NCBI GenBank assembly: GCA_963930775.1
Contig: OZ005703.1
Span: 2,294,001 to 2,358,000 of the forward strand
DNA: 64,000 bases
Reading direction: 5' to 3'
Source: Cliona cf. orientalis
Lineage: Eukaryota; Porifera; Demospongiae; Clionaida; Clionaidae
The first letter of the stretch is position 1, and every line of letters begins with the position of its first letter. The position numbers were made by a program, and so were the translations under genes. The notes beneath the pieces were generated by a model. The model was not told the DNA's origin. It did not search any database and was given only the letters and a program-made list of their open reading frames with translations. This document shows positions 25,614 through 36,911 of this stretch, piece by piece.

Positions 25614-28285
25614 TCACAGTTTATCAAGACAACTAATAAACCGAACTAAAGCTTGTGGAATAACATCTTCCTTGATGGAGTACACAAAATGCTGAATAAA
25701 AGTCAGTGGTATGTTCAGTGGCTGGGGATACTGTATATCAAATACATAATAGCATGCCATCATCCCTCCCATAGCTTTGAAAAAGCTACTTGTCGTAAGT
25801 ACCACTAGCCGCTCTGTTACAACAAAGAAAGAGAGTGAATCATCGTTTGCTACTACTCCTACATAGGGATGATTGAGCTTGACTTTCTCGGCCTCTTTTT
25901 CGACATCAGAAGGATTCTACATGCATGATAAAGAAAATTAGTGGTTAATCACATGTATACCTTCAAAACACATGCACGCACGCACATGTACACAAAGAGA
26001 ATGGAGGAAGAGAGAGGATACACACGTTCACACAAAGATACCAATGCTACAGAGACTTGTTGGTAGTTGCTTAGCAACCAAAGTTTTTATAGGCAATTTG
26101 CCGGCTATGGGAAGGGGTTGGGTCATCATAAAGTAGGCCAATGATGAGCAGAGGTCAACTACCAACAAATAGTTATCTGCCAGTAATCGGGGTGCATTCG
26201 ACCATGCATCTTATGCACCACAATTACTGGCAGATAACTATTATATAGAGAAGACAGAATAATATAGAGTGGAACCCCTCTACAAGGAATTAGGACACCA
26301 CCCATGGTCTCAGCTACATAGGGACATGTACAACAGTACCCCTGAAATGAGGACATAATCAGAACACACACACATAATATACAGACTTACACTCGCACAG
26401 AAAGACAACACACATTCACACAGAGGGGAAGCAGGCAAGTTACTAGAGCAAAATTAAAGAGCGGTGCTGTGGTTAAACATCAATGGGTGTTTGTGGTTTT
26501 AAAAACTACATTTAATGCAAAATGACATTTTGAGAGTGGTGCTGCGCCGCTCTACTGCTCTTTAATGACTTCCCTGGGGTAATAGAGAGGATACACACAC
26601 ATACAGAGAGAGAGGGAGAGGAGAGTGAGAGACACACATAGTGAAATAGACAGATAGTGACACACCAACTCACATCAAAATGGTGTATCAGGGTACACTT
26701 TGCCTTGGGTGCAAGTAGACTACAAAGGTACTTCAGTCCGTACACTTGTTCCAGCTGACGCACTGCATATTATGTAAAATAAATCCTTGCAGAATACAGG
26801 TACACCAATGAACACTTACATGGATTTTCATCAGGATAAAGTAGCTTCTCTTCCTCGTGTTGGTCTCTCAGTTTTTGCAAATTTGACTTGCTTGCCTCAA
26901 TCTCCACCTTTCGGTTAATTTTTTCGAGGAATTTTCTCCATGTACTCTTGATTTCGTCATCCTCTGGCAAGTCACTTTTCACAACTGCTGCAAGCTCCTT
27001 TTGAAGCTAAATTAAGGAAAGTAATTAATTAATAATTATGTGTGTACAAGTGTAGTCATGTCTAATTCCACAACGTACGTAAGACGATGACATCTTCAAT
27101 GGCGGGAAATTCTCTAATATCTCGTCAACAGTAGGTCCCTCTTTATCGATCCAATTACGCCGAATTGCCAATGTGTCCTTCATGAAAGTCTTGACACGAG
27201 TCTTGCTTGGTTTGTCTTTCGCACACTCTTCTTGAAGAGATTTGATATCGTGTTTGTACTTCTCCTCTTCTTCTTCAGTGACTTCAATATCGCTGTTCTT
27301 AAACAATTTCCTCTTCTTTGATGGCTGGTTAGGTGGAGGCTCTACATTGTTCTCCTTGTCCTCATCCCTTGTCCTTTTTTGTTTGACTGATGGAGGGGCT
27401 CTAAGATTTTTGAATTTCCTCCTGATTTGTTGCTTCCAGGAACCCTATATGAACGTAATAGATAGAGTTGGAGCAAGAGAGAAAGATATTTAGTTAGAAT
27501 TTATGTATTATAGCAAGTATCAAACCATAATGAAGTATAGTTGCTCCAGTTCTCTCACTCACTTACCCTTTCCCGTACACACACACAGACACCAGCGAGA
27601 CATGCAACACATGCACCCAATTTCATACACAAGCACACACATGCATACACACATAAATCAGAAGCTAAGTGAGTGTAACTTACATAGCCATTTCCAGTTG
27701 AGTCTTTCAGAACAGGATATTTCTGGACCAGTTGTTGAGAGACTGCTGTGTACTCCTCCCTACTGGGGTATTCGCACATCTGGTACCACGGGACACAAAC
27801 TGCACTAACAATTTCACACCTCAGACCGTCGGTGATCTCCCCTTTGTCCAAGCGCTCCATAGTAGCTCTAGAAAACCGATCTGGAATCTTGAAATGGCCC
27901 TGGGCCAATGAGTTCTCACAACTACCAACTGGTTGTAGTGCACTGAGAACAGCCTATAAAAATTATAAAATTTTAAATATACGCAAATGCATGAAATATT
28001 GTGTTGAGTCAATACTAAACATACATTAAACATTATTGGTCTTACGTGGTGAGGTTGAGGTTGTGGTTTCAGGCTTGCAACAATTCTTTGTACAGCTTTT
28101 CTATCGCCGAACAATGAAAACAACTCTTTAAGATCGTCGTCAGAGAGGTCAACAAAAGTCTTCCCATTAACACGATTGGTTTCTATTGCAGTTATGATGT
28201 CCTCAGTAATGTCCTCTTTGTCTTCCAACCAACTGCAGAGTTCTGTCACTGTGAACTTCTGGACCTCGTCGTAATTTTCCACCAT
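25614..28285 (-). CDS. SAM-domain protein encoded by the inner transposon (six exons)
   Basis: Minus-strand exons: 28285-28046, 27953-27684, 27444-27079, 27006-26820, 26762-26674 and 25916-25614. All junctions are GT-AG and frames join without a stop, giving 484 residues. A SAM (sterile alpha motif) domain lies at residues 5-75 (TVTELCSWLEDKEDI ... FVDLSDDDLKELFSLFGDR). Residues about 105-185 contain PWYQMCEYPSREEY, then KYPVLKDSTGNGYGSWKQQI. A Lys-rich stretch with PSKKRKLFKN (possible nuclear signal) and an acidic coiled region follow. The last exon is hydrophobic (FFKAMGGMMACYYVFDIQYP). The layout resembles proteins annotated as SAMD3-like in fish and invertebrates. SAM domains mediate protein-protein or RNA contacts. 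Its position inside the element, divergent from the transposase, suggests an accessory or regulatory transposition protein. That function is inference. Confidence 0.85.
25917..26673 (-). other. Intron 5 of the SAM gene, with two repeat relics
   Basis: It holds a foldback at 26058-26245 (TGGTAGTTGCTTAGCAACCA ... GTTATCTGCCAGTAAT and complement), related to 35799-35920. It also holds a pogo-like fragment near 26268 (GTGGAACCCCTCTACAA). Confidence 0.55.
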
Positions 28286-28289
28286 GACT

Positions 28290-28895
28290 CCAAATTAAAC
28301 TGGGCCAACAAATACAAGTGCATGTAAAGAATAGAATTTTCCTAGAAGCACAACTAATGCTATCTATCAGAAAGAGTAAGAAACTTATAGTAAGTTTATT
28401 GCCTGTGGATTGACACCTTCGTTTAGTATTAAAATTACATTATTATTGTGGTCAACTTACATCCACTTCTTGGTTGTTCAGTGAGGGACGCGAGTACGCA
28501 CAAGACTTCAGCCAACGCCAGAAAGAGAGAGAGAGAGCAGGGATAGTACAGCGTCTTCACACAGACAGGGATCGAGGATCAGCTTTCTCACGTACACTTC
28601 AATGTGTCAGAAAATCACATGCACAACTACCACGTACGTGCAACGTATATCGCGTACGCGCGCGCATGCTCGAATGCTGAGCAACTGGACAAAGGGGGTT
28701 AAACTTGAAATTGTTATTTGAGTGGACTCTGCTGCTCTGGCTGGACTCGACTGCTTCCCCACGCCGCCACACTACCAGTAAGCAAGCTTTTAGCGAAATT
28801 ATAAGCTTAGCGTCTATTAAATATTATATGCTATAAATTATACATCATTGTGATATTAGACATATGAAACTCAGAGGTTTGTACATATCTATAGG
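28290..28895. promoter_or_regulatory. Shared divergent promoter region of the two transposon genes
   Basis: About 600 bp between the SAM start (28285) and the transposase start (28900). It contains a GC-rich CpG-containing stretch at 28610-28660 (ACGTACGTGCAACG, CGCGTACGCGCGCGC). The short frame at 28474-28680 is probably 5' UTR or promoter rather than a gene. Co-expression of both genes from this spacer is an inference from layout. Confidence 0.45.
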
Positions 28896-28899
28896 TGTG

Positions 28900-31800
28900 A
28901 TGTCTTTGGTTTGTCCTTTGTGTGGTGATGTTACTGTGTCTAAGCATTCACAGCTGATGACACACATCAGGCTCTTACACGCTGATGATCCAAATTTCAT
29001 GATTCAGTGCAATCGTCAAGGATGCAAGAGAACGTTTCGGAAATTTACTGTTTACAGAAACCACATTTATGCTTTTCATGGTACAGCACTAGATGAAACC
29101 ACCGTAACACCACATTCATGTGGAGAAACAAGTGGAAATCCTCCAGTAACAGGTATTATGACAACCATTGATTATTGCTCACCTGGTAAGGCCAAAATAA
29201 GGACAATAATGTTCAAGATAGGCGGCCACCTACATGCCTGGCATAAATAATATGATACAATCCCTATACTCATGTACATTCTGTTGCACGATGCAAGTTG
29301 TGTCTAATGAGTGCTATAGTTGTTCTCAATCTGTTATTCAGGTGATTCTTTTGACCAAGATGTGAGTGAGATGCGTGTGTCTATCACAGAAGAGGATCTA
29401 AAGGTGGCAGCAGCTAAATGGATTTTGAAAAACCGAGAAGGCCATCGGATTCCTAATTCTGTTATGGAATCCATTGTATCTGGAGCTAAGTTTCTGTATG
29501 AAACAGCCTTGTCAGAAATTCAGCGACAAGTAGTGGACGAGATGAAGGAAGCTAATATTACTCCCGACACCATTACTTCTGTATCACGTGTGTTTGATGG
29601 TGAAACGCAATACACGAATGTATTCAGGGGATTAGAAACAACTTACCGCCAAAATTCATTCATCAAAGACCACTTCAGATTTGTTGTATGTCTCTAATTC
29701 AATGAAGTGATACGTATAGTGTTCTTCCTAGCATACATGTTCCTAAGACATGTTGGCCCAACAAGCCTTCAGTACAGAGTTTCCTTTGATGTGGGAATAG
29801 GGATGATCCATGTGCTTTGTTGTGGTCAGAGGCGCGCAAGGCTCCACCAAACTATTCCCTCCCGTCATGCCTCGAGTTTAGCTTGGGGAGAACAATGCAT
29901 AATATACCACTCAATAATAATTATTAATAATTATCATTGTCTATCTGTCTTCCTTCCATGTACATGTAGGAACCTGTTCAAATACTCCTTGGTACCCGTT
30001 CCCAACCCGGCAAATTTCTCAAGGATGGTAGTGTCAAACAAACCAGGGACACCATGATCTATATTCCCATTCTTGAAACCATCCAAAACCTTCTCCAGAA
30101 TGAAACAGTGCTGTCAGAGGTATACTATGCAGTTTGTCATTTGTGTCTATGGGCTTCTTGTATGCATAAGTGCAATGTACATGTACATGCATGTACTTTA
30201 CATATATGTGTGTACACACATGTACATGTGCGATAACAACCATGTGTCCACACATTCATTATATAGATTGAGAGGGGGCATCGTACGAGAGAACCTGACG
30301 TGTTGAAGGATTTCTGTGATGGCCATGTTTTGAACAACCACAGACTTTTCTCAGTACACAGGAATGGATTGCAGATTCTATTCTACTTCGATGACATAGA
30401 GGTGGTTAATAATCTGGGCTCACACAAAAAAGTCCACAAATTGGGTAAGTTGTAGTATAGAGCACTGACAACATTAAACTAAGTATTCATATGCACAGGT
30501 GTGTTTTATTTCACACTGGGAAATCTCAGACCCAAATACCGTTCACGATATTCAAGCATCTATCTGTTGGCAATTTGCAAGAGAAAGCTGATTACTTTGT
30601 ATTCAATGTCTACTGTTCTTCAACCAATCGTTGAAGATATCAAGATTCTTGTAAGTTACACATGTACATGTATGTATTATTTAATTTGTGTACTTTAACA
30701 TGTGTATTAGGAAAAAGGCCATGTCTTTGAGGTTAGAGGTGAAACGAAGACCTACTATGGCACAATTGCTGTTGTTTCAGCTGACAACCCAGCTAGTAAT
30801 GGTCTTGGTGGGTTCAAAGAAAGCGTTTCTGCCACCAGATATTGTCGACAGTGTATGGTAGACAGTCAGACTGCCCAGCAGGAGGTATGATCACTTGATA
30901 CACAGTAGTGTTTTGATTTTCATTGATCCATTTTTGTGTGTACATGTAGTTTGATGAAGGTTCTCTTATTTTGCGTACCCGAGAGCAGCACCTTCGTAAC
31001 TGTGACACCCTTGAAGCTGACACCGTCTCACCTGCAGCAACCTCAACACAGCTGGGAATCAACTACCGCTCAATTTTATTCGAGCTGCAACACTTCGAAG
31101 TGGACGTGTTGGTTCCGGACGTGATGCACGATATACTGGAAGGGACGCTTCAGTTTGAAGCCAAGCTTGTACTTCAGCATATTGTGAGGGAGAGGTATGT
31201 TTCCTATTCCATGTTTGCAGGTGCTCTTGCTCGACTAGAGCTAGGGTACATGGAGGCTGACAATAAACCTTCTGAGATCTCTTCAGCTACTCTCTCATCA
31301 TCGGATAAGACTCTGGGACAAAAAGGTTGGGAATTCATTTCATTGTGTACATGTATGTGCCTTATTTAATCATACATACACCCTTACCATTTTAATATAG
31401 CTGCTCAAATGTGGTTGTTGGGAAGAGTGATCCCATACCTGATTGGAGAAAATATTCCAGAAGGAGATATCAACTGGAAGAATTACTTGCAACTGTTGGA
31501 GATTGTAGATCTGCTGATGGCCCCAGAGATATCTGAGGACGAAGTTGGTGAACTAACTCTACTTATCTCTCAACATCACACCCTATTCTCTCACCTATAC
31601 ACGAGTTCTAGTGTGCTACCTAAGCACCATTTTATGGTGCATATGCCCCGTCTTATCCTCAAGTAAGTGTGTGTGTGTGTACATGTATTTGTGCATGTGT
31701 GTACATGTACGTGTGTTTGTGTGTGTATTCATGTTGTGTAAGTGTATATAATACGTTTGTGTGTGTACGTGTATATATACAGTAGAACCCCAGTTATCCA

Positions 31801-32860
31801 ACCTGCTTGAGACCAAGCCTAAATGCCAGATATGTGAATCGACCATTACATACATGTACTTCTAGTATACGTGATGCAATCGGAAAGTGTGCATTAATTA
31901 GAAGTTTAGATGTACGTGTATAGAGGCGCAGATAAGAGGTTCCACTGTACATGTATGTGTGTGCATGTACAATATGTCATGTGTTTGTGTACATATGTAT
32001 GTGTATGTGTTTATGTGGTGTATGTGTGTACATGTGTGCATGTGCTTGTGTTTATGTGTGGTGTGTGTGTAAGTACTAGTGCTTTTAGACTATTACACGT
32101 ATATACATGTAAATGCACAGGTATGGTCCACTTGTCCGTCAATGGACGATGCGATATGAAGCCAAGCACAACCATCTGAAGAAGCTTGCTCAAAATATTG
32201 GCAACTTTATCAATATTGCATTGACCTTGGCAACAAGACACCAGTACTGGCAGTGCTACAAGTGGCAAGAAGGAGATTTGATGGACGATGAGCCAGAAGT
32301 TGGGCCAGGTATTATATTAAACATTTTTTGTACCATGTACAAGATTCATCTTCATGCATCTGCATCACTATTTAAGGCACTGTGTTTTATCCTTTCAAAT
32401 ATGCAGGTGATTTGGTTGCCACTAGGGATAGGCCACTGGAGCTAGCCACTATTGATACCTGCTACAAGTGAGTTTTTCTTTGCACTATGTGAACCTGGTA
32501 ATAATGATCGTTTTGTTCGGTTATAGGACCAAATGGGCTATAAAAGATGGTATTCTGTACAAGGTTCCCTGTGTGCTTACTGTTGAGATAGACAATGACT
32601 ACCCACAGTTTGGAAGAGTAGAGAGTATATACATTGCAGATAGTAACTCTGTGTATTTTCTCCTGAGAATGATGAACACAGTGAACTTCAACATTCACCG
32701 GCACTTCTACGTAGTTGAACTTTCCTCTAACTATAAAACAGTGCGTTTTACTGATTTGTACTATGTCTTCCCCCTACACCTGAGAAGATCTGTGGTCAAC
32801 AATTCCAGTTGTTTATGTGTCATTCCAAAACATCACATTCTGCACTCATTACAGCAATAA
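28900..32860 (+). CDS. CACTA/En-Spm-type transposase with N-terminal C2H2 fingers (eleven exons, intact)
   Basis: Exons: 28900-29152, 29342-29685, 29970-30119, 30267-30444, 30499-30650, 30711-30884, 30950-31325, 31401-31662, 32121-32308, 32407-32467 and 32527-32860. All introns are GT-AG, all phases fit, and no stop interrupts 823 codons. Two C2H2 zinc fingers lie at residues 5-27 and 37-60. Candidate catalytic acids are D291/D292 in ILFYFDDIEVVNNLG and D384 in VVSADNPASNGLGGF, the latter followed by CRQC, as in the Transposase_21 pattern. Conserved PDVMHDILEG follows at about 473-482, and E643 lies in MRYEAKHNH. The enzyme would cut and paste the element by binding its ends. An in-frame ATG at 28864 would add 12 residues; 28900 was chosen because the sequence before it resembles a splice acceptor. 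The exon 7 donor (GTTGGG) is weak. Confidence 0.9.
31778..31949. mobile_element. Small pogo/Tc1-like inverted-repeat element in transposase intron 8
   Basis: Begins TACAGTAGAACCCCAGTTAT and ends GATAAGAGGTTCCACTGTA. The ends are imperfect complements with TA at both borders. The end sequence resembles pogo-type MITEs of invertebrates. It lies between exons 8 (to 31662) and 9 (from 32121), so the transposase reading frame is unaffected. Confidence 0.6.
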
Positions 32861-32965
32861 TAATTATTTTTAATAACATGCAGTGTAAGCTGAATTTATA
32901 ATTATTATTAATAAATTATTGGAGTAATGATTGTGAATTTGCCTTATTGTACTTTGGTCTCTGCA

Positions 32966-33892
32966 TGGTGATCATGTACTGTTTCAGGTGTAGAATCAGG
33001 ATAACAAGTCCATTTTCATGGGCGATCAAGTGTTCTTGTGTATGAGGGGTGACGTACATGGGTTACGACACTTGCTGAATTCGGTACAATTTCAACACGT
33101 GTTTTGGTCTCACCAGCTCATACTTATGTTTCTGCTAACCAGACCTGGTGATCATGTACTGTTTCAGGTGTAGAATCAGGATAACAAGTCCATTTTCATG
33201 GGCGATCAACTGTTCTTGTGCATGACAGGTGACATACATGGGTTACGACACTTGCTGAATTCGGTACAATTTCAACACGTGTTTTGGTCTCACCAGCTCA
33301 TACTTATGTTTCTGCTAACCAGACCTGGTGATCATGTACTGTTTCAGGTGTAGAATCAGGATAACAAGTCCATTTTCATGGGCGATCAAGTGTTCTTGTG
33401 CATGACAGGTGACGTACATGGGTTACGACACTTGCTGAATTCGGTACAATTTCAACACGTGTTTTGGTCTCACCAGCTCATACTTATGTTTCTGCTAACC
33501 AGATCTGGTGATCATGTACTGTTTCAGGTGTAGAATCAGGATAACAAGTCCATTTTCATGGGCGATCAACTGTTCTTGTGCATGACAGGTGACGTACATG
33601 GGTTACGACACTTGCTGAATTCGGTACAATTTCAACACGTGTTTTGGTCTCACCAGCTCATACTTATGTTTCTGCTAACCAGACCTGGTGATCATGTACT
33701 GTTTCAGGTGTAGAATCAGGATAACAAGTCCATTTTTATGGGCGATCAAGTGTTCTTGTGCATGACGGGTGACGTACATGGGTTACGACACTTGCTGAAT
33801 CTGGTACAATTTCAACACGTGTTTTGGTCTCGTCAGCTCATACTTTTGTTTCTGTCAACCAGGCATGGTGATCATGTACTGTTTCAGGTGTA
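32966..33892. repeat. 180-bp tandem array inside the inner transposon
   Basis: Five full units with an exact 180-bp period, starting TGGTGATCATGTACTGTTTC, plus 27 bases of a sixth. Units differ at only a few positions (GATCAAG or GATCAAC, GACAGGTGACGTAC variants). The last unit is most diverged. It lies between the transposase stop and the right end. It is probably a recent amplification, and could be a binding-site or spacer array. Confidence 0.95.
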
Positions 33893-33944
33893 TACAATCA
33901 GCTAGGATATTAATTTTAGTGCTTGTATGAGCCACATTATGGGT

Positions 33945-34110
33945 ATTGCTAGAGTACTCTAGGGGTTTTAAAAGTGCTAATTGGAGATCATTAGAACATT
34001 CAGGGTATTGCAGCGTGCTTAGGGTACCATGGTAATACCCCCACGATACTGTCACAATACCCCTACTGTTTTGTCCATAGATTGGGGTATTGACACAGTA
34101 CCCCAATTTT
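33945..34110. repeat. Right subterminal repeats of the inner element
   Basis: Words such as GGGTATTGC, AGGGTATTGCAGCG, GGTAATACCCCC, CAATACCCCT and GGGGTATTGACACAGTAC mirror those at 25205-25400. Confidence 0.65.
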
Positions 34111-34199
34111 AACAGTGTAAAGACACAATTCTAGTGATCATGACTGTACGTAAGATGTACATGTGCCAACATTTCATTTATATTACGACTTTCCAAAAT

Positions 34200-34660
34200 T
34201 AAGTTACCATTAAAACTCTTTTTAGATTTGTACTGCTGCTTAATGCTCTTTTTTTTTGGCTGATTTCAGATTGATTTTAATGTATTCTTCAAACAATATT
34301 AAGTTCATTTTGAGATAGCAACAAATTTAAGACTGTAGATTAAGATTGTTTTCATATAATATTAAGACAGACGCATGCTCATGAACACACATTTTAAGAC
34401 TTGTTTCAGACACAATTAAGTTCATTGCAAGACATTTTTAAGATCTCTACTGGTTTCTACACATTATTCTTTTCATACCCCACTCAGACCCTTTTCTGCT
34501 TCTTTAAGATCCTTAAGGTGTCCAATTTTAAGACCATTTTCCGACCGTTTTTTGGTCGTTTTAAAACCCTTTCTTGACCCTTTTCAAGGACTTTTCATGT
34601 TCTGTGGTCCTATTCTTTCCCAGACAAATTATTAAGACTCTTCTCATGGCATTTTAAGAC
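34200..34660. repeat. Right subterminal repeats of the outer CACTA element
   Basis: Repeated TTTTAAGAC/TTAAGAT words, complementary in sense to the left cluster at 22260-22710. They end just before the CTCCAGTAGTG terminus. Confidence 0.7.
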
Positions 34661-34680
34661 TCCCTTCTCCAGTAGTGAGT

Positions 34681-35328
<648 letters not shown>

Positions 35329-35362
35329 TGCAGTGCACACACATGCAAGCACACACAACAAT

Positions 35363-35450
35363 GCTAGAGCTCATTGGTGGCCAGCATTAGTACATATACG
35401 AGAGAACGCTAAATTAAATCGATATCGTGACTAGTATGTAGGTAAGCAAT
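35363..35450 (+). repeat. CTAGAGCTCATTG-family repeat, copy 1
   Basis: CTAGAGCTCATTGGTGGCCA ... GAGAGAACGCTAAATTAAAT ... GTAGGTAAGCAA. Other copies lie at 38238-38310, 49187-49215 (partial) and 49642-49725. Two of these (49187 and 49642) also follow a CT/CA microsatellite. Confidence 0.65.
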
Positions 35451-35798
35451 TCAAGTAGCTGTAATTTATGTATAGTGAATTGTCCTAATTAATTTATCAT
35501 GCACTGCTGTATGCATATTATGTTGTATGTGTGTTTGATAATGTGTATGCATGTGCATGCACATGTGAGAGCCTGGGCTATAGGCACTACATAGGCTTCC
35601 TATCTTAGACTAGTAATTAACCTCATGCAACTAACCAGCTGTGCTTGCACCACAAAGAGGATTGCACACAAACATGCACAAAGTATGTATTATAACCACT
35701 GCTGTTCTCACTGCTCTATAATATGTAAGCATCCTTTTGTGTATGTGGGTGCATGTTGTGACCACAGTACAGCAGTGCTGTGTCTGCATGGCTCTTTG

Positions 35799-35920
35799 TT
35801 GGTAGTTGCCTAGCAACCAAAGTTTTTATAGGTACTCAGCTACAGGGTTAAGTTGTAGCTAGATATTTAATATATGCATCTCATGCACCCCAATTACTGT
35901 CAGATAACTATTTTGTTGGT
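35799..35920 (+). repeat. Dispersed foldback repeat copy (match to 26058-26245)
   Basis: Shares TTGGTAGTTGCCTAGCAACC, AAAGTTTTTATAGG and CAATTACTGTCAGATAACTA with the repeat inside the SAM-gene intron. The middle is shorter. Confidence 0.6.
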
Positions 35921-36561
35921 ATAGGATATGAATATCCAAGATAACGCCATTTTACTTTCTTACAAGACTGATACTGGCAGTGTGTGTTTGTTTAAAAAAT
36001 CATATAAGTTCAAGTTATGCGACTAAATTTGTTTTCTTTCATGTTGCAGCCAGTTAACAAAATTCAAATGTTAACATGTTTGTAGTTGGTGTATGATTTC
36101 CTGATTTGTTTAGTCGGCAGAAATATTTTGGGAGAATTATCACTTACGCACTGTACGTGAGACATCATGCAACTGTATTATCAAAATTAACAGACACCAG
36201 TCTGCTATAATAATAATACAGCATAGTGTATGTATCAGTTTGGGTTTGCAACACTTGTCGTAGGCTACGTATACCATTCTTTTTTCGTTGCACTGGTATA
36301 CGTATATAGGCCTAAACATAATGATTATAATGGATGTATATTATATACCTGCTTAGATCCTACTTGTAACAAATACTGTGATCTGATTGGTTAAACTGAA
36401 GTATCTATCCTTCATAGAAAATCATGTAAGCTCTGTAGAAAATCATGTAAAGCTCTGTAGAAAATCAATGACATGTAAATTTTCTTGCCTATGGTTAGGG
36501 TTGTTGCTAGGCAGCAGTTTATGTGTCTAGCTTTTGGGCATTGTTGCTAGGATCTCAACAT
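35921..36561. other. Intergenic DNA
   Basis: AT-rich DNA with a short tandem (GTAGAAAATCATGTAA) near 36415-36465. No gene is recognised. Confidence 0.4.
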
Positions 36562-36697
36562 GTTAGACACTGTTTAGTCGGTTTCTACGTGATTTAGAAG
36601 ACCTCAGGGCTCAGTAGAACCCTCGCTTTGCTCGGGATTCTACATAGAGCCCTTCAGTCTTCTAAATCACGTAGAAACATCCTAAACAGTGTCTAAC
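36562..36697. repeat. Foldback repeat, 136 bp
   Basis: GTTAGACACTGTTTAG ... TTTCTACGTGATTTAGAAGA on the left is mirrored by TCTTCTAAATCACGTAGAAA ... CTAAACAGTGTCTAAC on the right. The loop is GC-rich with CCTCGCTTTGCTCGGG. Confidence 0.8.
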
Positions 36698-36703
36698 TAT
36701 TAT

Positions 36704-36911
36704 ATAGTGGATAACTTTGGTGAGCAATTATTTTGGCAAATGGCTCTCCATTTTTATTGGCCAAATTTGAATTTGGTGATCTGAATCCTTACTGCCATAG
36801 GCGCGCATGTATTAAGTTCAATTGGCGAATTTTTTTTAATTTAGGGATCTATATACTGAGTTCATCAAATCACCAAATTAAAAATCTAGCCAAAGTTTCC
36901 CGCTATACTGT
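36704..36911. mobile_element. Diverged CCGTA/TA-type small element
   Basis: The right end is AAGTTTCCCGCTATACTGTA, the complement of the TACAGTATAGCGGGAAA end seen in other members. The left end is diverged (TATAGTGGATAACTTTGG). CAAATTTGG/CCAAATT words fill the interior. Confidence 0.5.

Larger units (their letters stand above)
25191..34117. mobile_element. Inner CACTA/En-Spm transposon, apparently complete and autonomous
   Basis: 8,927 bp. The left end is CACTGTTAAAAAATGGGTAC. The right end as complement is CACTGTTAAAATTGGGGTAC. The flanks read AAG-TA before and TA-AAG after. The insertion can therefore be read as a TA duplication around CACTG ends, or as an AAG duplication around TACACTG ends; sequence alone cannot decide. 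Inside are two divergent genes (SAM protein, minus; transposase, plus), a 180-bp tandem array and subterminal repeats of TACCC/GGGTA words. CACTG ends plus a Transposase_21-like protein place it in the CMC (CACTA/Mirage/Chapaev) superfamily. It lies inside the outer element, 560 bp from that element's right end. Confidence 0.88.

Noticed and set aside
28474-28680. 68-codon frame in the divergent spacer of the inner transposon
   Set aside because: Low-complexity and promoter-like composition, no splice link to the transposase, better explained as 5' UTR or promoter.
32966-33892. CRISPR-like array
   Set aside because: The 180-bp units are contiguous with no unique spacers, and the context is a eukaryotic DNA transposon.
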